Source of the DNA: Chloranthus sessilifolius
Taxonomy: Eukaryota; Streptophyta; Magnoliopsida; Chloranthales; Chloranthaceae
Reading direction: 5' to 3'
Assembly (NCBI GenBank): GCA_021018995.1
Contig: CM037589.1
Location: 60,710,101-60,774,100 of the forward strand
Length of the DNA stretch: 64,000 nt
This document shows positions 50,701-56,700 of the stretch, piece after piece. How positions within the stretch are numbered: the stretch's first letter is position 1; every line of letters starts with the position of its first letter. A program made the position numbers and the translations under genes. The notes beneath the pieces were generated by a model, which was not told where the DNA came from, made no database searches, and saw only the letters and a list, made by a program, of their open reading frames with translations.

Positions 50701-53700
50701 GCTCAGCATTTATTATGTGCCCCATGCACTTGTCCCTCACATTCATCAGTCACATGCCAGGTCGTCATGTCATCCACACCAAGGATTAAAATCTTGGTAT
50801 AATCCTCAATATCAGCCTGTGCCATTACCAAGACGTACCGCATCATTGTCTCATGTATTGTCTAAGGTACCCAACAATACATAGCTATAAGGACATGTAT
50901 TGGGAAATACTCAAGATGATACAATGTCTTGGATGGCTCTAATATCGAGACATCGCTCGACACGTCTTGGTATCATCAGAGATTTTGGAAATAAAATCTA
51001 TACTGACATTCCTCGCCCACATACCAAACCATGCGTGTGGCCCTCTCAACCAGCACAGGTCTTGCCCTCAGGATTGACCTCTGTGCATTGTTGCACATAG
51101 CACATGCGCATTCGAACCTTTCTTTGAGTACCACACCAGAATGCACTCTAGGCACCGTCGTAGGACAAACCTTACAGCCCTCAAGAGACCATCAATGTGC
51201 CTTCTAGCCAAACTAAGGCCCTTTGTGGCTCCCCTCTACATATTAGTTTCTTGGAAACTAGCAGTACCTAAAACTTAGTAATTTGACACTCTTTTGTAAG
51301 CCACCAAGCAAGTTATTTGGGCCACATGATGCGCTCATGTGCCCACCACAGCACCTCCTTGTGCACTCACCCAAGCCATGCAACATCAAAGACCATGTCA
51401 AGGCCTCGTGTCACACAGGCGACTTAGCCATTGTCACAAAGCTCCATGCAACCTGAGCAGTTAGCTAGCCCACCACTTAGCCCAAGTCTTCCTCTTCACC
51501 ACACGTGCACAAAACCTAGCCTCAAGGCATGCCTCATGCCTCCTCACTAGCTCAAACCACGCGTCTCCATGCACCAATGGAAACCACCTGTGATACAAAG
51601 CAGGAACTAGTGTCAGAATTCTGTTTGGAGGACGACTAAGTTCCCTAATGGAGTTGAGTTGCATCAACGGTTTGTTTTGTTTGTTTTGAGTACTCCTTGT
51701 GTGTGCATTGGTTATGGATGAATTGATACCCGAAATACATAAGGTTTCATGGTGTATGTTTGTTAATGACACGGTACTAATTGACCAGACAAGAAAATAA
51801 CTATATAATAAGTTGAGCTGTGAAGAAAGGCTTGCAAGTTTAAGGGGGTCTAAAAATTAGCCGAAAAAAACGAAAATATAAGAAGGGCGAGGTTATGGAA
51901 CACGAGGTATGGGTGGTTTGGTGAAAAAAGAAAAACATTTAGTGCCACAATGTGATAAATATTAGTATCTCGGCTCAATTATACAACCAAACCATGGGTT
52001 TCAAGACAACTCTTACAGGATCTATGCCAAGTGAGTAAAGTGGAAAGGAGAGTGATGTGTTGTGAGATCAGTGATTCCATTTCGATTAAAAGGGTGTTTT
52101 AACAAGGTTCCTATAAGACCTGCATTACATTATGATGAAGAATGTTATCTTACAAAGAAGTAACAAGAAGATCGAGTACACCTGTACACGTTGCTGAGAT
52201 ACATATGCTAAGGCGGATGTACGTACAAGAAAAAATAATATCAAGGATGAAAGTTTAGGGGTGTCTAGGTAAAAAATCAATGAATGTCGTTTAAGACAGC
52301 TTGGTTATGTTTATAGGAGACCCAAAACAAACCCCTGTATGAAGGATTTTATGGTACAAGAACTAGTAGAAAGGAAAGACCAATAAAAAAAAGGAATGTT
52401 GAGAAGTGACAAATGATTGCGGTGTGACAAAATTTATCCCTAAACATAAATAAATGGAGAAATACGATTCACAAAGTCGACCGTACATAGGAGGATCGCA
52501 GTGATGATAATGGTGGCGATTCATTTTGGCCATTTTCCTTGAAGGGCAAAAGAATTAACTACTTTTCACTTTTTCAAAGCACCAACACCTATTTTTTCAT
52601 ATCATCTAAGTCTCCCTAGGAACCTTGCGACTTCTTAGGCCGACAAAAAGGATTTCATATAATGAAATTATTTAAAGCAATAAATTAGCTATGGTTTGCG
52701 TGTTGAACTGTCCAAAACTTTAAATAAATCTCAAATCTTTCATATAAAAGAAGAAATAGCAATGGCCATTTAGAGATTCATTTTTGAGTGAGCTGTCCAA
52801 AGAGTTAAAAACATGACTCAAAACCAATCAAGTTTAGTATACTCTAAATGACATTATCATCCACATTGATACAAAAATCATATTCTTCAAGAGATTGACA
52901 ATCCGAAGATAGTTCAACTTTTTTTTTTGAAAGAAAAAAAGGTTTAAGGATTCAAACCTTGCGATAAATAGGCTTCTATAAAACTAAGAACAATAATTTC
53001 AACCACAGGCTTTTATCGGAGGCTCTCTAAAACATCGTTAAAAGCTCCTAGCATCAAAATGATTCCTTGCGCGAAGGGTTATTGCATTAAGGATTTCCTT
53101 GCCTAAAATCGGTTGGCATACACATAGTTCTTCTACTTACTGAATCCTAACCACAAATGCACATTAGTGATGAATGCATCGACGTGAATATAACGACTCT
53201 CCAAATCAATCACACATCAATGAATCTAATCTGATTATAAAAGAGCATTCTTGAAGCAAATATAATTACTTTTGCAATGCATCTATTCATCAAATGACCT
53301 ATCTCCAGAAGGCATCACAACAAGCAATTGGGTTATATAACAAAATTCAATTCACAGACCACATCCAGATACACATATTGACAATGCTGAGATGGGTATA
53401 CCTATTTTCTATTTATCGGCAATACGTAATTTATTAATACTGAGATCAGTTACACTTTGGTTAACCAGATTGTTAAAGAAAGTACTGAAAACAGGAAAAA
53501 TGCCCAAGGAACGGAGAAGAGCACTGTGGTCCATTTTTATAAGTATAAAACAGATATGCATAATTGAGCCAACTATCAAAGTATTGAATTTGTAGTCATA
53601 CTATCAAAACCTTGGGAGAGAGTAGGGCAGTAGCGTCTACGATTAGAATCCAATATTACAGAAAACTAGTTTAGATTTCTGCCAGAAAGATCAACACTTG

Positions 53701-56700
53701 AAGTCATTTTTTTTATTGAGGCAACTTACGGAAAAATTTAGAGAGACGATGAAAATTTTTATATGTAGTTTTTATCCATTTTTATAAGTATAAAACGGAT
53801 ATGCATAATTGAGCCAACTATCAAAGTATTGAATTTGTAGTCATACTATCAAAACCTTGGGAGAGAGTAGGGCAGTAGCGTCTACGATTAGAATTCAATA
53901 TTCCAGAAAACTAGTTTAGATTTCTGCCAGAAAGATCAACACTTGAAGTCATTTTTTTTATTGAGGCAACTTACGGAAAAATATAGAGAGATGATGAAAA
54001 TTTTTATATGTAGTTTTTATCCATTTTTGTAAGTATAAAACGGACATGCATAATTGAGCCAACTATCAAAGTATTGAACTTGTAGTCATACTATCAAAAC
54101 CTTAGGAGAGAGTAGGGGAGTAGCGTCTACAATTAGAATCCAATATTACAGAAAACTAGTTTAGGTTTCTGCCAGAAAGATCAACAATTGAAGTCATTTT
54201 TTTTATTGAGGCAACTTACGGAAAAATATAGAGAGACGATGAAAATTTTTATATGTAGTTTTTATCGATTTAGAGAGAGCATATGATACAGTGTTGATGT
54301 AGATAATCTAGTGGACACTAAGGAGGAAATGCGTTCTAAATGACAATAGTAAGATTATCCAAGACATGTATGAATAAGCAATAACTAGTGTTAGAACCTG
54401 AGTGTAGAGTGGTGATCGAGTTCTCTGTTTGCAGAACGGTCTACTTTGATTCCATATTTGATTGCATTGACAAATGAATTGAAATAAAAAATGCAAGATG
54501 TTGTTTAATGACGGAGATTTTGTTGATGATTTACTAACTAGCTAGACAAGAAAGAAATTAAATTATGTGGGACCTACAGAAAAAATAAATTAAAGGGTTC
54601 GCAAATTGGTGTACGTGCATAACAAAGATGAAATACATGGGATGCAAGTGTGGCGAACACAAGAGGAAGGAGAATGATGGGGACATCAGACTCAAGCAAC
54701 CGCCCATAACATATCGGAGGCGAAAGAAGAAAAGTAATTTATCGAAAGAAGAGTAACTTTTAATCTGTCACTTTTATGTTTAGCCTATTTTGAAGTATCA
54801 AACGAAGTCGGATTGATGCGAAATTGATCATATTTGAAAGCTTATCGAAGTAGCTTTCCAACAAGCTAAAAAACGTGCAATTCCGACAAGTATTGAAGAA
54901 GTTATAGTCAGTTTTCAAAAGCTGCACAGAAAGTGACGAATTTCAAGAATCCTAATTGAATTAAGATTAGTCACTTTTATTATTTTATTTTAGAAAATAA
55001 GAGTTGTTTCTTTTATTAGAAATAGGATTAGTTTCCTTATTGTTTTAGGACTTTATTGTTTTAGTAGAATTAAGATATTTCTTTTATTTGAATTAGGAAT
55101 TAGAGTTATACTAGGATTTCTAATTTTATGCATTGGTTAGCTTATTTAAATGTTTGTAAACACTTTTATTATATCCTTTTGGTTAATGCAAATTGCTTAT
55201 GCAAAATTGAGAGTTCTAAACTTTCGTGAGGGTGTGATTCTCTCAAAACGGAGAGCGATTCTTCAATTCTCGCTTACGGTTTGGTACGAGGCCAACTCTT
55301 CTTCCATCTCTATCTTCTTTAGATCTACGGTTTGCGTAAGTAGCATAACCCTAGTTATTTTATTTATTTCATAAAATCCAAAATCAACCTATTTGTTCAT
55401 CATAAATCATTACTAGCCTTTTAATTTTGTTCGGTATCGAGAGAACCCGCTTCCGAGTTCGTTTGACTCCCTAAAACTATCGGAGATCTAGCAGTTCATA
55501 AGAACCCTAATCTTCTAGATCCGCGATAGGGAACACACACTAAAGTAACGCTATTTTGGGCCGGAATTAAATCACCTAACTGAATTTCTATAATTTTCTG
55601 TGGTAATTTGTTATGAGAAATTGTTATTTTTTAATTGATTAAATTAATTTTAATCCTAGTCTCAGCCCTAACATTGCATTTAGTAAGTTCCTGCATAAGA
55701 GAATTTGACCATAATGGTTTTAGAAAATCATTTAGTACCATAATGTAATAGATTCATTATCTAGACACAACTATTCAAGCGAACAGTGGGTTTGAGGGCG
55801 ATATCTCAAATATCATCAGTGTAGAGTGGGCGTAGTGGGGCATGCAAGTGATGTATTGCACAAATAATGTCACTTTGATTGAAGGGATGCTTTTATAAGG
55901 TGCGAATAATGAATCTCACTTTGATTGAAGGGATGTTTTTATTAGGAAATGGTAAGACCTGAATTATGGTGTGGTGAAGTGTTGAGCTACAAAGAAGCAA
56001 CAACGAGACATAGTATATGTAATTGACATGCATATGCTACAGTTAGTGATATATGCACAAGACGGAGGTTAAGGCTGTGTTTGGGATTTCTCTTTGGATG
56101 CGAAGAGCAGCTCTCTGCTCTGGCGCAGAGCACTTTAGTATGGGACTGTGGTTGGTTGAAAGTGCTCTTAGCTCTTTCGGAGAGTCAAAGAACTGAATTT
56201 GTATTTTTTTTTAAAAGAGCAATTTAAACCTGCTCTTTTAAGTGGGCTGCTCATGCTCTTAGCTAGTTTGGAGAGTCAAAGAGCTGAATTTGTATCTCTT
56301 TAAAAGATCAATTTAAACCTACTCTTTTAAGTGGGCTGCTATTCGCCTCCAAAGAGCAATCCCAAACACAGCCTACGTATACTATTGCCTCAATAAAAGA
56401 GGATAAACAAATAATTCAGAGCTTGTTTAAACTTCAAAAAAATTCGAAAGAAAAAAATATTGAAGTGGCTCCCATCCTAGACCTCAAATGAAGCTACTAG
56501 CAAAACACAGATCACTTTTTCCCCAGTAAATAATAATGGCATAATTCTTATTAGAAAAATTGTATGACCACTTACATATCCCTTAACTCTGAGCAATTAC
56601 CCAACTGCGACGGAATTGCTCCATAGAAGTTGTTGTTATGAAGAGCTCTGCAACACAGGCATTATATACATGATAATCAAAAAGCACGTTTTCTGCTCAC

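Larger units (their letters stand above)
53440..56070 (+). pseudogene. Second RTE-type LINE, with an internal triplication and a solo LTR inside
   Basis: It starts with [20 protein letters not shown] (RT entry), then the segment ending [12 protein letters not shown], repeated three times, then sequence resembling [10 protein letters not shown] and IIQDMYE-AITSVRT. It is interrupted by the LTR at 54674-55698 and continues at 55704 with [13 protein letters not shown] and [16 protein letters not shown] words that follow the LINE C-terminal half. Dead. Confidence 0.7.
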
